64,000 nucleotides of DNA from the NCBI GenBank assembly GCA_024226735.1, contig JAAELL010000348.1, positions 1 through 64,000 on the forward strand, written 5' to 3'. The notes under the pieces are model-generated. The model searched no databases and had not been told where the DNA came from. It was given only the letters and a program-made list of their open reading frames with translations. The stretch comes from a bacterium (GTDB lineage Bacteria; Planctomycetota; UBA1135; GCA-002686595). The position numbers were made by a program, and so were the translations under genes. Below are positions 1-8,370 of the stretch, one piece after another. How positions within the stretch are numbered: position 1 is the stretch's first letter; every line of letters starts with the position of its first letter.

Positions 1-137
1 ACGCGCCACGGCGTTGCGGCTCCTGCGACCAATCCCAGTATCACCGTATTGGCAGCGAAGTTGCGTCGTCGCCGCGCCTTGTGGCACGCACACGCGAACT
101 CGGGATAAGACCGCAACTGTCTGCATCACACCACTAG
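1..137. repeat. Dispersed palindromic repeat, copy A (truncated by window edge)
   Basis: The right-hand 137 bases of an element that is nearly identical over its whole visible length to bases about 19951-20087 (only a few mismatches). It ends in ATCACACCACTAG, the inverted form of the left end of copy C at 62726. A 29-base core (52-80) is shared by all three copies. The left arm, which should complement the right arm, lies outside the window. The terminal CTAG (134-137) overlaps the stop codon of flgD. Confidence 0.85.
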
Positions 138-631
138 TTGGTCGGGTCGGCCGGGGCCTCGGGGTCGGTCGGCTCGCTCGGATCGGGATCGACCGGGTCG
201 TCACCGGTCACCTCGGTCACGTTCGCCAACGGCACGTCCTGTCCATCGATGCGCAGAATCGCGAGACCCTGCTCGATCCGGACGGAGTCGACCGTTCCGA
301 GCGCCTCGACCTCGGTCGACGGATCGATGAAGCGCACGTTGCGCCCGATCAAGGCGCTCGAGTCGGTCAGCTGCGACATGAGGGCGTTGCTCTGCTGCAG
401 CGCGGCAAGTGCGACGAGGTTCTCGTTCACGCCCTGCATCTCTTCGAGCGACGAGAACTGGGCAAGCTGAGCGATGAAGTCCTCGTTCGCGGTCGGCTCG
501 AGCGGGTCCTGATTCTTCATCTGCGTGACGAGCAGAGTGAGGAATGCGTCCTCGCCCAGGTCCTGGGAAGCGACCTCGCTGGGTGCGCCGGTGATCGGGT
601 CGGTCGCGTTGATGCCTTGGATCGGGTCCAT
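134..631 (-). CDS. flgD: Flagellar hook-capping scaffold protein FlgD
   Basis: FlgD caps the growing flagellar hook and directs assembly of hook subunits outside the cell. The 165-residue product shows the family N-terminal signature: QMKNQDPLEP at 37-46 and QLAQFSSLEEM at 55-65, followed by IGRNV at 95-99. It is shorter than typical FlgD (over 200 residues), with a reduced C-terminal region and an acidic, Pro-rich tail. It starts 11 bases after the end of fliK on the same strand, so the two are probably co-transcribed. Its TAG stop codon lies inside the terminal CTAG of repeat copy A, so a repeat begins exactly at the end of the gene. The identity is secure; the short C-terminus is the only oddity. 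Confidence 0.93.
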   Translation of the reverse strand: MDPIQGINATDPITGAPSEVASQDLGEDAFLTLLVTQMKNQDPLEPTANEDFIAQLAQFSSLEEMQGVNENLVALAALQQSNALMSQLTDSSALIGRNVRFIDPSTEVEALGTVDSVRIEQGLAILRIDGQDVPLANVTEVTGDDPVDPDPSEPTDPEAPADPTN

Positions 632-642
632 CGTCTTCTTCC

Positions 643-2151
643 TCAGGCGTAAAAATCGACCGCGTCGTCCGCGAGGACGGCGGTGTGCATCTCACGGATG
701 TCGAGCAATCGCTCGACTTCGCTCGAAGCGTTGTCTTCGTGCTGCTCCCCGCCCGAGCGCTCCGACCCGGCGTCGGAAGCTTCATCTTGGGCGAGCGCGA
801 ACTCGAGGCTCCCCGGCTGCAGCCCTGCACGTTCGAGCATCGCACGCAGCTCGGGCACGTGGTCTTGCAGGACCGCGAGCGTCTCGGGCCGCTCCGCGCG
901 CATGAACGCCGTCATCTCGCCGTCCTCGACGTGAAGGCGGATGAACAGCTTGCCGAGGTTGGCGGGCTCGAGCTCCACGGTCGCTTGGCGCAGCTCCGGC
1001 GCCAGCTTCAGGCGGACCTGATCGAGCACGGTCTCGGCGAGGCGTGGCGAAGTGAGCGCGGTCGCCGGCTCCGCGACGCGAACGCCGAGCGGTGCACGCG
1101 TACCGACGAGCGGAGTCGGGCCGATCGGCGCGGCGTCGGCGTGCGCGCCGTCCGCAACCGGACGGGCCTGCGGCACGGCTCCTTGCACGACCGCATTCTC
1201 GACCTGTGTCGCGCCGACACGCACCTCGGGGGCCGGTTCCACCAAGCCTTGCGGAGCGGGGGGAGCGGTCTCGAGACCAGGGGGGACCGGTCGCTCCGTA
1301 GCCGCGGCGGCCGTCTGCTGGACCGGGCCCGGCTGGACCGGGCCTGGCTGGACTGGGCCTGGCTGGACCGGGCCCGGCTGGACCGGCGGGACCGCGGCGG
1401 GAAGCTCGCCCTTGGCGGTCGCTCCAGGTGCCGACTCGGCGGCGCTTGGCGGAACCGGTGCGTTCGTACGGATGGGGTGGCCGTGCGCGGCGGCGACCGG
1501 ATGATCGGGGCGAGTCGCGAGCTCTGCCTGATCGCTCGCTAGCGCAACCTCGGGGTCCGCCGCCGCGTTCTCGGGTAGCGGGGCCGGCGCCGGCGCGTCG
1601 GGCCCTGGCTCCACCACCGTGTCTGGCGCCACCATCATGTCTGGCACGGGGAGCGCGGGTTCGTCGCTGTTCGCGCGGATCGGGGCGTGCGCGGGCTCGG
1701 CGGGCACCGTCGTGCTCGGTGCGACCTCGAACGGAACGGGATGCTCGCTCTCTGCACGGTCCTCGGTCGGTGCGGACGTCGTGTCCTCCGGCTCCCGAAC
1801 CACCTGCTCGGACCTCTCCACCGGGTCATGCTCGGCTGCCGCGGCATCTTCCGCGGGAGCTCGCTGCGCTTCCTTCCTGTCGACATCGTCCGCCCGGTCT
1901 TCGCGCTGGCGCTCGGCCGGGCCGGGGCGCCGTTCCCTCTCCGAAGCTGGCTCGTCGACCGCGCGCGGCGCGGGAGCGGAGTTCGCCGGTGACGACATCT
2001 CTTCGAGGCTCTCGGCAAGTACGCCCGTAAAGCTTCGTTCCGTGATCGACGCTCCATCCACCGCGGAGGCGTGCGTGGACGGCCGCCCCGTGCCGGGCGA
2101 CCGTCCAACTGCATCCAAGGATAGGAGACTGAGTTGGGACTTCAGTTCCAT
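643..2151 (-). CDS. fliK: Flagellar hook-length control protein FliK
   Basis: FliK measures hook length and switches the flagellar export gate to filament substrates. The 502-residue product has a long, low-complexity Pro/Ala/Glu-rich N-terminal and central ruler region, including four VQPGP-type repeats, and a folded C-terminal hook domain of about 100 residues near residues 380-470 (motif LEPANLGKLFIRL). The Met at 2151 was chosen because the reading frame upstream is unlike protein and runs over the rpiA-fliK gap. A sigma-54-like element ends 14 bases upstream of this ATG, which would leave a very short leader, so the start could also lie further in. flgD follows after 11 bases. Only the C-terminal domain is conserved in the family, so identity rests on that and on context. 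Confidence 0.88.
   Translation of the reverse strand: MELKSQLSLLSLDAVGRSPGTGRPSTHASAVDGASITERSFTGVLAESLEEMSSPANSAPAPRAVDEPASERERRPGPAERQREDRADDVDRKEAQRAPAEDAAAAEHDPVERSEQVVREPEDTTSAPTEDRAESEHPVPFEVAPSTTVPAEPAHAPIRANSDEPALPVPDMMVAPDTVVEPGPDAPAPAPLPENAAADPEVALASDQAELATRPDHPVAAAHGHPIRTNAPVPPSAAESAPGATAKGELPAAVPPVQPGPVQPGPVQPGPVQPGPVQQTAAAATERPVPPGLETAPPAPQGLVEPAPEVRVGATQVENAVVQGAVPQARPVADGAHADAAPIGPTPLVGTRAPLGVRVAEPATALTSPRLAETVLDQVRLKLAPELRQATVELEPANLGKLFIRLHVEDGEMTAFMRAERPETLAVLQDHVPELRAMLERAGLQPGSLEFALAQDEASDAGSERSGGEQHEDNASSEVERLLDIREMHTAVLADDAVDFYA
1321..1380. repeat. 15-bp in-frame tandem repeat (4 units) in fliK
   Basis: Four near-perfect 15-bp units (1321, 1336, 1351, 1366) encode successive VQPGP pentapeptides in the FliK ruler region. 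Unit differences are single C/T changes. In-frame length variation here would alter ruler length without breaking the gene. Confidence 0.85.
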
Positions 2152-2165
2152 CGCTCGGGCACTGG

Positions 2166-2182
2166 AGCAACGCCGGTGCCAA
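2166..2182 (-). promoter_or_regulatory. Sigma-54 (RpoN) type promoter upstream of fliK
   Basis: On the minus strand the sequence TTGGCACCGGCGTTGCT matches the -24/-12 consensus, with the diagnostic GG and GC dinucleotides separated by exactly 10 bases. It points at fliK, and sigma-54 control of hook genes is common. The predicted transcription start would be only about 4 bases before the annotated ATG, which is the main weakness. Confidence 0.55.
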
Positions 2183-2311
2183 GCGCCGAATCCGCCGGAA
2201 AGGGCCCCAGGCGGCTCCGCGGACGTATCGAAACGGCGCACACACGAAAGTCGTGCAGGCCGAGTGGGTACGGGTTGCCGACTGTTGGAAGGTCTTTCGA
2301 CCGCGAGTCGA

Positions 2312-3013
2312 TCAGCTCTTCTTCTCGCGCACCTCGACCGTCCCGTCCTCGTCGCCAATGACGACGACGTGCGCGAGGCCGATGAAGAGGCCGGTCTCGA
2401 CGACGCCCGGAATGGCGTCTAGCTCGCGTTCCATCGCGGCCGGATCGGCGATGCCGTCGGGGAATTTGCAGTCGAGGATCTCGTTCTCGTTGTCGGTCAC
2501 GAACGAGATTCCCGGCTCGCGCTGGCGCAGAATCGGATCGGCGCCGATGCGCCGGATCTCGCGCGCGACGACGGGACGCGCGAACGGGGCCACCTCGACG
2601 GGAAGGAGGAACGTGGTCCCCAGGCGCTCGACCAGCTTCGGCCTCGTGACGACGATCGCTTCTCGTTTCGAGATGTAGGCAACGACCTTCTCGCGCAGGA
2701 GCGCGCCGCCCCCACCCTTGGTCATGTTGAAGTCCCCGTCGATCTCGTCGGCCCCGTCGATCGTCAGGTCGATCTGCTCGACGTCGTCCAGGGCCTGGAG
2801 CGGGATGCCCAGCTCCTGGGCCTTCGCCTCCGTGTCGAGCGAGGTGGGGACGCAGCGCAGGGCGAGGCCCTCCTCTTCGATCCGCTCGGCCAGCCGCGCC
2901 AGCGTGTAGTACACGGTCGAGCCGGTCCCCAGACCGACTCGCATCCCGTCCTCGATCAGCTCCGCGGCGCGCCTGCCGGCCGCTTCCTTCGGGTTCTGCA
3001 CGCTCGTCTCCAT
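2312..3013 (-). CDS. rpiA: Ribose-5-phosphate isomerase A
   Basis: Interconverts ribose 5-phosphate and ribulose 5-phosphate in the non-oxidative pentose phosphate pathway. The 233-residue protein carries the phosphate-binding GTGST loop (29-33), the catalytic DGADE motif (86-90) and the KGGGGALLREK segment (99-109). Length and motifs are typical of RpiA (about 220-235 residues). It lies alone between the divergent feoAB operon and the downstream fliK, with about 160 bases to each neighbour, so it probably has its own promoter in the 3014-3168 region shared with feoA. Confidence 0.97.
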   Translation of the reverse strand: METSVQNPKEAAGRRAAELIEDGMRVGLGTGSTVYYTLARLAERIEEEGLALRCVPTSLDTEAKAQELGIPLQALDDVEQIDLTIDGADEIDGDFNMTKGGGGALLREKVVAYISKREAIVVTRPKLVERLGTTFLLPVEVAPFARPVVAREIRRIGADPILRQREPGISFVTDNENEILDCKFPDGIADPAAMERELDAIPGVVETGLFIGLAHVVVIGDEDGTVEVREKKS

Positions 3014-3140
3014 CGGGTGGTGTGTGGCCGCGCATCCTACCCGCTCGCACCTGGGCGGCTCCCGTGGGTTTCCGATCGAGGCCGCTGAAATTCATCCTCA
3101 ATTTCCTGCTTCCGGATGGTCGACTCACCGGCTAGGATAC

Positions 3141-3155
3141 TGAGACTGGTTCTCA
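3141..3155 (+). promoter_or_regulatory. Fur-like operator upstream of feoA
   Basis: TGAGACTGGTTCTCA is an imperfect 7-1-7 inverted repeat close to the common Fur-box form TGAGAATNATTCTCA (TGAGA and TCTCA arms exact). It ends 13 bases before the feoA ATG and follows a TAGGAT that could be a -10 element, placing it where Fur would block an iron-uptake promoter. Confidence 0.65.
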
Positions 3156-3168
3156 TTTACAGCCAACC

Positions 3169-3468
3169 ATGAGACCTCTTCGCTCCCTAGCCCCCGGTAC
3201 GAGCGCCCGCCTGCTGCAGGTCGGGGGCGAGCGCGCATTCCGGCGCCGCCTGATGGAGATGGGGCTCCTGCCGGGCACGCTCGTGCGGCTCGTGCGGCGC
3301 GTCGACGTCGGCAACCTGCTCGAGCTGGAAGTGCGCGGCTGCCACGTCAGCGTGCGTCACTCCGAAGCGAGCCAAATACACGTCGAAGCTGATGGGCACG
3401 TCGAAGCTGATGGGCACGTCGAGCCCGATGGCGTCACCCCCGGCTCGCCGGCGAGCGATGGGTCGTGA
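3169..3468 (+). CDS. feoA: Ferrous iron transport protein A
   Basis: Small SH3-like cytoplasmic partner of the FeoB iron transporter. The 99-residue product begins with the FeoA fold: a PGTSARL segment, the RRRLMEMGLLPGT motif at about 25-37 and an LELEVRGCHVSVR strand. The last 30 residues are a low-complexity His/Glu/Asp tail made by an 18-bp tandem repeat (HVEADG three times), which is not part of the family fold and might bind metal. It overlaps feoB by 11 bases, indicating translational coupling. Fur-like control is suggested by the operator just upstream. Confidence 0.92.
   Translation: MRPLRSLAPGTSARLLQVGGERAFRRRLMEMGLLPGTLVRLVRRVDVGNLLELEVRGCHVSVRHSEASQIHVEADGHVEADGHVEPDGVTPGSPASDGS
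3381..3434. repeat. 18-bp tandem repeat (3 units) in the feoA tail
   Basis: Units at 3381, 3399 and 3417; the first two are identical, the third diverged. They encode HVEADG/HVEPDG repeats in the FeoA tail immediately before feoB starts. Confidence 0.85.
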
Positions 3469-5695
3469 TGCGGTGACGGAGGTCAACGCGCCGTCGACGA
3501 TCGGGACGCGAGCGCCGCTCGTCGCGCTCGCCGGCAACCCGAACACGGGGAAGACGACGCTCTTCAACCGTCTGACCGGCTCCGACCTCAAGGTTGGCAA
3601 CTATCCCGGTGTCACGGTCGAACGGCACGAAGGACACCTGCGACTCGAGACCGCGGGCGAGGTGCGCCTGCTCGACGTGCCGGGCTGCTACAGCCTCTCG
3701 GCGCGCAGCGAGGAGGAACAGATCGCGGTGCGCTCGATCTGCGGCCTACCGCCGTACGAAGCGCCCGACCTCGTCGTGCTCGTGATCGACGCGACGCAGC
3801 TGTCGCGCAACCTCTACCTCGCCCTGCAGACGATCGAGACGAACGTCCCGCTCGTCGTGGCGCTCAACATGGTCGACGCGCTCGAGAGCGAGGGACGGAC
3901 GGTCGACGCCGCTGCACTGGAGCAGGCGCTCGGCGTGCCGGTCGTCCCGATCGTCGCGCGTCAGGGAGATGGAGAGAGCGAGCTCGTCAAGAGGATCGAC
4001 TCCGTGCTCTCGGCTCCGTCCACGGCACTGCCGGGCGCGCGCTGGACGGCGGCGTCGCCCGCGCTGCGCGAAGACGTCGATGCGGTCGCGCACGTGATTC
4101 CGGACGCATGGTCGCGCGGCGACGTTGGCCGCGCGAACGCGCTCGCTCTGTGGGCGCTGCTCTCGGTCGACGAGAACGACGAGCTGATCGACATCCCCGC
4201 GGACCTGCGGCGCGTCACGCTCGAGCGGCGCGCCTCCGCCGCCCTGGCGGGGCGCGAGATCGACGCGGAGGTGATCGGTGGTCGCTACGGCTGGATCGAC
4301 CGCAACCTCGAGCGCATCGAGCAGCGTGGAGATCCGCACAAGCGTCGCTGGTCCGAGCGCGTCGACGCGCTGGTGCTGCATCCCGCGGCCGGCTTTGTGA
4401 TCTTCCTCACGCTGATGGGGCTCATCTTCCAGTCGCTGTTCAGCTGGGCCGATCCGGCGATCGGCTGGATCGAGCTCGCGGTCGAGCAGCTCGCTATCGG
4501 CGTCAGCAAGATCGTCCCGCAGGGGATCGTCCAAGACTTCCTCGTCGATGGCCTGATCGCCGGCGTGGGTAGCGTCGTCGTCTTTCTGCCGCAGATCCTG
4601 CTCCTGTTCTTCTTCCTGGGCTTGATGGAGGACTCGGGCTACATGGCGCGCGTCGCGTTCTTGATGGATCGCGTGATGAAGGGCCTCGGACTGCACGGGC
4701 GCGCGTTCGTGCCGATGATGAGCGGCTTCGCGTGCGCCATCCCCGCCCTGATGGCGACGCGCACGATCGAGCGTAGGCGCGATCGGTTCTTGACGATGAT
4801 GGTCATCCCCTTGATGACGTGCGCTGCGCGGCTGCCCGTGTACTCGCTGATCATCGGGGCCCTGTTTCCGCCGATCGCGATCTGGGGTTGGCTGCCGGTC
4901 CAGGGCCTGCTGATGGTCGCGATGTACCTGTTCAGCACGATCTGCGCGCTCGCCACGGCGGCCGTCTTGTCGCGCACCCTGTTCAAGGGACCCAAGGTCC
5001 CGTTGATCCTCGAGCTACCGCCATACCGCTTGCCGCAGCTGCGCATGGTCCTGCGAATGATGTGGCTCAAGAGCCGCGTGTTCATGACCGAGGCCGGCAC
5101 GGTGATCCTCGTGTGCACGATCGCTCTGTGGGTCCTCTTGACCTTCCCTGGCGACACGCCGCTTGCGGGCGAGTACGAGGCGCAGCGGACGGCGCTCGAG
5201 GCGCAGTCGCTGGCGTCCGAGGAGCTGGTGGAGCGCATGGCCGCGATCGACACGGCCGAGGCCAGCGAACGGCTGCGCGAGAGCTACGCCGGACGCCTCG
5301 GACAGATGATCGAGCCGGCGATCGAGCCGCTCGGGTTCGACTGGAAGATCGGCATCGGCCTGATCGGCTCGTTCGCGGCGCGCGAGGTCTTCGTAGCGAC
5401 GATGGGAGTGGTCTACGGCGTCGGTGACGAAGTCGACGAGGACTCGCCCAGCCTGCGCGAGAAGATCAAGGCCGAGAGCCGCGCGTCGGGCACACCCGTC
5501 TACACGCCGCTCGTCGGCCTGTCGCTGATGATCTTCTTCGCCCTCGCGTGCCAGTGCATGAGCACGCTCGCGGCCCTCAAGCGAGAGACACGCAGCTACC
5601 GTTGGCCCGCCTTCCTGTTCGTATACATGACGGCGCTCGCGTGGGGCGCGAGCTTCGTCGTGTACCAGGGTGGCCGGCTGTTGGGCTACGCGTAG
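3458..5695 (+). CDS. feoB: Ferrous iron transporter FeoB
   Basis: Inner-membrane Fe(II) transporter with a cytosolic G domain. From the ATG at 3458 the protein has 745 residues: P-loop GNPNTGKT at 26-33, G3 DVPG at 73-76, G4 NMVD at 137-140, then a helical spacer and the membrane part with two gate repeats (segment SGFACAIPALMATRTI is characteristic). Near the end FFALACQCMSTLA carries the conserved Cys pair of the last membrane region. An in-frame GTG at 3473 is an alternative start. No feoC follows. The gene ends in a hairpin-rich zone shared with the convergent DsbD-like gene. Confidence 0.96.
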   Translation: MGRDAVTEVNAPSTIGTRAPLVALAGNPNTGKTTLFNRLTGSDLKVGNYPGVTVERHEGHLRLETAGEVRLLDVPGCYSLSARSEEEQIAVRSICGLPPYEAPDLVVLVIDATQLSRNLYLALQTIETNVPLVVALNMVDALESEGRTVDAAALEQALGVPVVPIVARQGDGESELVKRIDSVLSAPSTALPGARWTAASPALREDVDAVAHVIPDAWSRGDVGRANALALWALLSVDENDELIDIPADLRRVTLERRASAALAGREIDAEVIGGRYGWIDRNLERIEQRGDPHKRRWSERVDALVLHPAAGFVIFLTLMGLIFQSLFSWADPAIGWIELAVEQLAIGVSKIVPQGIVQDFLVDGLIAGVGSVVVFLPQILLLFFFLGLMEDSGYMARVAFLMDRVMKGLGLHGRAFVPMMSGFACAIPALMATRTIERRRDRFLTMMVIPLMTCAARLPVYSLIIGALFPPIAIWGWLPVQGLLMVAMYLFSTICALATAAVLSRTLFKGPKVPLILELPPYRLPQLRMVLRMMWLKSRVFMTEAGTVILVCTIALWVLLTFPGDTPLAGEYEAQRTALEAQSLASEELVERMAAIDTAEASERLRESYAGRLGQMIEPAIEPLGFDWKIGIGLIGSFAAREVFVATMGVVYGVGDEVDEDSPSLREKIKAESRASGTPVYTPLVGLSLMIFFALACQCMSTLAALKRETRSYRWPAFLFVYMTALAWGASFVVYQGGRLLGYA

Positions 5696-5765
5696 CGGGG
5701 CGATGCCCCGCTAGGTGCAACAAGTTGCACCAGGGTGTTCTTGGTTCAACGGCTGACGCCGTTGA
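5693..5765. terminator. Triple stem-loop array between feoB and the DsbD-like gene
   Basis: Three consecutive perfect hairpins: 5693-5713 (9-bp arms TAGCGGGGC), 5714-5731 (8-bp arms GGTGCAAC) and 5746-5765 (8-bp arms TCAACGGC). They sit between two convergent genes and lack a U-run, so they may act as RNA-stability or Rho-associated ends rather than classic terminators. A very similar array occurs at 20087-20165. Confidence 0.7.
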
Positions 5766-5786
5766 GACGATAGCGGGGCGAGTGAT

Positions 5787-8276
5787 CTACATCACCGCGG
5801 CGAGGCCCTTCTCGAGGAAGTCGATGAAGGGTTGGTCGCTGGTCAACGTCGCGCCGTCGTGGCGTGCGTATTGGGTGCCGCTGACCGGGTCGACCGCGAG
5901 GTAGACCGGCTGCGCGACCGATTGCGTGAGCTCCTTCTGGAACTCCCTGAGATGCTTGTGCTTGTCGGTGTGCAAGCGCGCTTCGACGTAGTTCTCCAGG
6001 ACCGCGGCGACCGCCGGGCGAGGGAAGACTTTCTCTTCCATCTTGCGACAGTTCACTCACGTGATTCCGGTGAAGTTGACGAACAGGAGTTTCTTCTGCT
6101 CCCGGGCCAGCTTGGCGGCGGCCTCGTAGTCGTCGACGACGATCATGTGGCTGCCGCGCCCATGGCTGTTCGAGCCGCCGCCACCCCCCGCCGCCGGCGA
6201 GAAGCCCGCGAGCCGCTCGCTCGAGTAGTTGGGAATGATGGCCGTCATGATGTCGTCCATCACGAAGCCCTGAACGCCGATCCAGCAGTACAGAGAGAAC
6301 AGCACCGTCGCGACGCCGCTCACCATCCGCACGGGACCGATGCCTTCGTCGTTCTTGCCCTTCAGCTTGATCCAGCCGAACAAGAACATCGCCGCGCACA
6401 GGAAGATGCCGGTCCAGAGGAGCAAGAACACCTCGCGCGACAGGATCCCCCAGTCCCACATCAGGTCGACGTTCGACAGGAACTTCAGCGCGGCCGCGAG
6501 CTCGACGAAGCCCAGGAAGACCTTGAGCACGTCCATCCACTCGCCCGCCTTCGGCAGCGACTGCATCTTGCCCGGGACGAGAGACAGGAAGACGAAGGGC
6601 GTCGCCATCGTCAGCCCGAACACGCCCATGCCGAGGATGATGCGCGAGAGGCCGCCGCCCCCCTCCGCGCCGACCGCCAGCAGCGAGCCCACGAACGGCG
6701 CGGTGCACGTGAACGACGTGACGACCAGGGTCGCGCCCATGAGGAACACGCCCCCGTATCCACCGCGCATCGAGGCCTTGCCCGCCACGTTCATCAGGAA
6801 CGCCGGCGGCTGCAGGTTGATCGCGCCGAACAGGACGAACGCGAAGAACACGAACAGGGCACCGATGATGAGGTTCGTGACCGGGTGCGCGGCGAAGACC
6901 AGGATCGGCGGGCCGATCACGACGCCGATCAGGATGAAGATCAAGACGATCCCCGCGCCGTAGGCGAGCGAGAGCCCGAGGACCTTTCCGTCGCGCGCCG
7001 TCGCCTGCTTGGTGAAGAACGAGATCGTGATCGGGATCATCGGGTACGTGCACGGCATCAGCAGCGTGAACAGACCCCAGAAGACCGCGAGCAGGAGGAA
7101 CTTCGCTAGCGAGTCATCCTCCTCTTCCCCGTCGCCGTCTGCGCTCTCCGCAGCGACGGTGCCCGCGTCGGCCACGTCCTGACTGGCGGCGAAGACCTCG
7201 TCGGGCCCGCTTCCGGCGAACTCGAGCTCAAGGTCGAACTGCAGGCAAATGCCTTCGGCATCGCTGCACGTCAGGCCGCTGATGCGGGCAGTCCCGCTGC
7301 CGGGCTTCGCACCGGCACCGGTCGCGCGGAAGACGAGTGTGCCGTGGTGGCCATTGATCCACGTGTCGCGGCCGCCCTCGCCGAGTCCGAGCTGTTCGAG
7401 CCGCTCGGGCGCGGGGAATTCGAAGGGCTCGAAGTCGACTCCTTCGACCTCGACCGTGATGGTCGTTTCCTTGCCCGTGTTGTCGCTCGGGCCGAGGTCG
7501 CTCCGCGTGGGACCGTGGTAGATGTGCCAACCGTCGTCGATCTTGAAGTGAATGACGACCTCGGTACGCTCTCCGCTCGGGCGCACGAAGAGGCGAGCGT
7601 CGACGTGTTCGGTCGCGAAGTCGGGCGTCCAGCCACCGCTGTCATCGACTGCGCCCGGAGTGTCGAGGGCGGCGCCGCCGAGCGGCAAACCCACGCCCGG
7701 GTCCGGCACGCTCCCCTGTTCACTCCCTTCGGCACTCACCGGCTCGTCGACCGCGGCTGCCATCACCAGTTCGGCCGGGAAGCTCGCGAAGACCTTGTCG
7801 CGCCCCTTGCCGAGCGTCGTGAGCTCTTCCTCGTACGGGATGCAGGTCCCCTCCTCGTCGCTGCACGTCAAGCCGGCGAGGGTAGCGCTCGCGGTGCTCG
7901 CGTCGCCTCCTCCGGCGACTTCGCCCAGGACGTGGATCACGACCTTGCCGTAGTGCACCCAGTCCCAAGTGCCCTCGGGGTAGTCGGACTCGTGGCGCTC
8001 CGGCTCGGGCAGGCGCGGCTCTCCCCACGTGATGCCGTCGCCGCCGAGCGTGAGCTCGAGCTGCTGGCTGATCGCGTCGGGGTGTCCCTTTTCGGTGTGG
8101 TACAGGTGCCAGCCCGGCGAGACGCGAATCTCGAGCACCGCTTTCACTTCGGTGCCGTCGACGCGTGTGTAGAGCCTGCCCGTGGCTTCGTTCTGGGACG
8201 CGGCGGGGGCCGCGAGTCCGAGAAGGACGCTCAGGCCGAGGAGAAGGCCGATGCAGTCGGAGATGGTCTGTCTCAT
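5787..8276 (-). CDS. DsbD-like thiol:disulfide interchange selenoprotein (UGA decoded as Sec)
   Basis: Membrane thiol reductant conveyor. Order: signal peptide (1-27); two DsbD-alpha-like domains, each with a Cys pair (C138/C145 and C337/C344); a CcdA/DsbD membrane domain from about 392 with Cys in the MPCTYPMIP segment (C409) and in SFTCTAPF; then a C-terminal thioredoxin domain. The frame meets TGA at 6057-6059 after FVNFTGIT and continues without a gap for 89 residues as VNCRKMEE..., ending at TAG 5787. In relatives this site reads FTGxxCVNCRKME, so TGA replaces the first catalytic Cys (Sec740, Cys743). A SECIS-like hairpin follows the codon. Full length would be 829 residues. If TGA were a stop, the thioredoxin domain would lack its active site. 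No selenocysteine synthesis genes are in the window, so decoding remains inferred. Confidence 0.85.
6023..6059 (-). promoter_or_regulatory. Putative bacterial SECIS element with its UGA codon
   Basis: In the mRNA sense, 17 bases after the UGA (6057-6059) come GGAAGA, loop GAAAG and TCTTCC: a perfect 6-bp stem with a 5-base loop that begins with G. Position (loop about 27 bases from the U of UGA), loop size and the leading G fit the loose bacterial SECIS model recognised by SelB. The lower stem pairs poorly. Confidence 0.6.
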
Positions 8277-8370
8277 GGGATGATTCCGAATCCGCGAAAT
8301 CCTAGCAGTTCTCGACTCTGCCGGCGTCGCGGTGTTCGTGGTGCCTTGGCGGCTTGTGCCCCTTGGGGTT

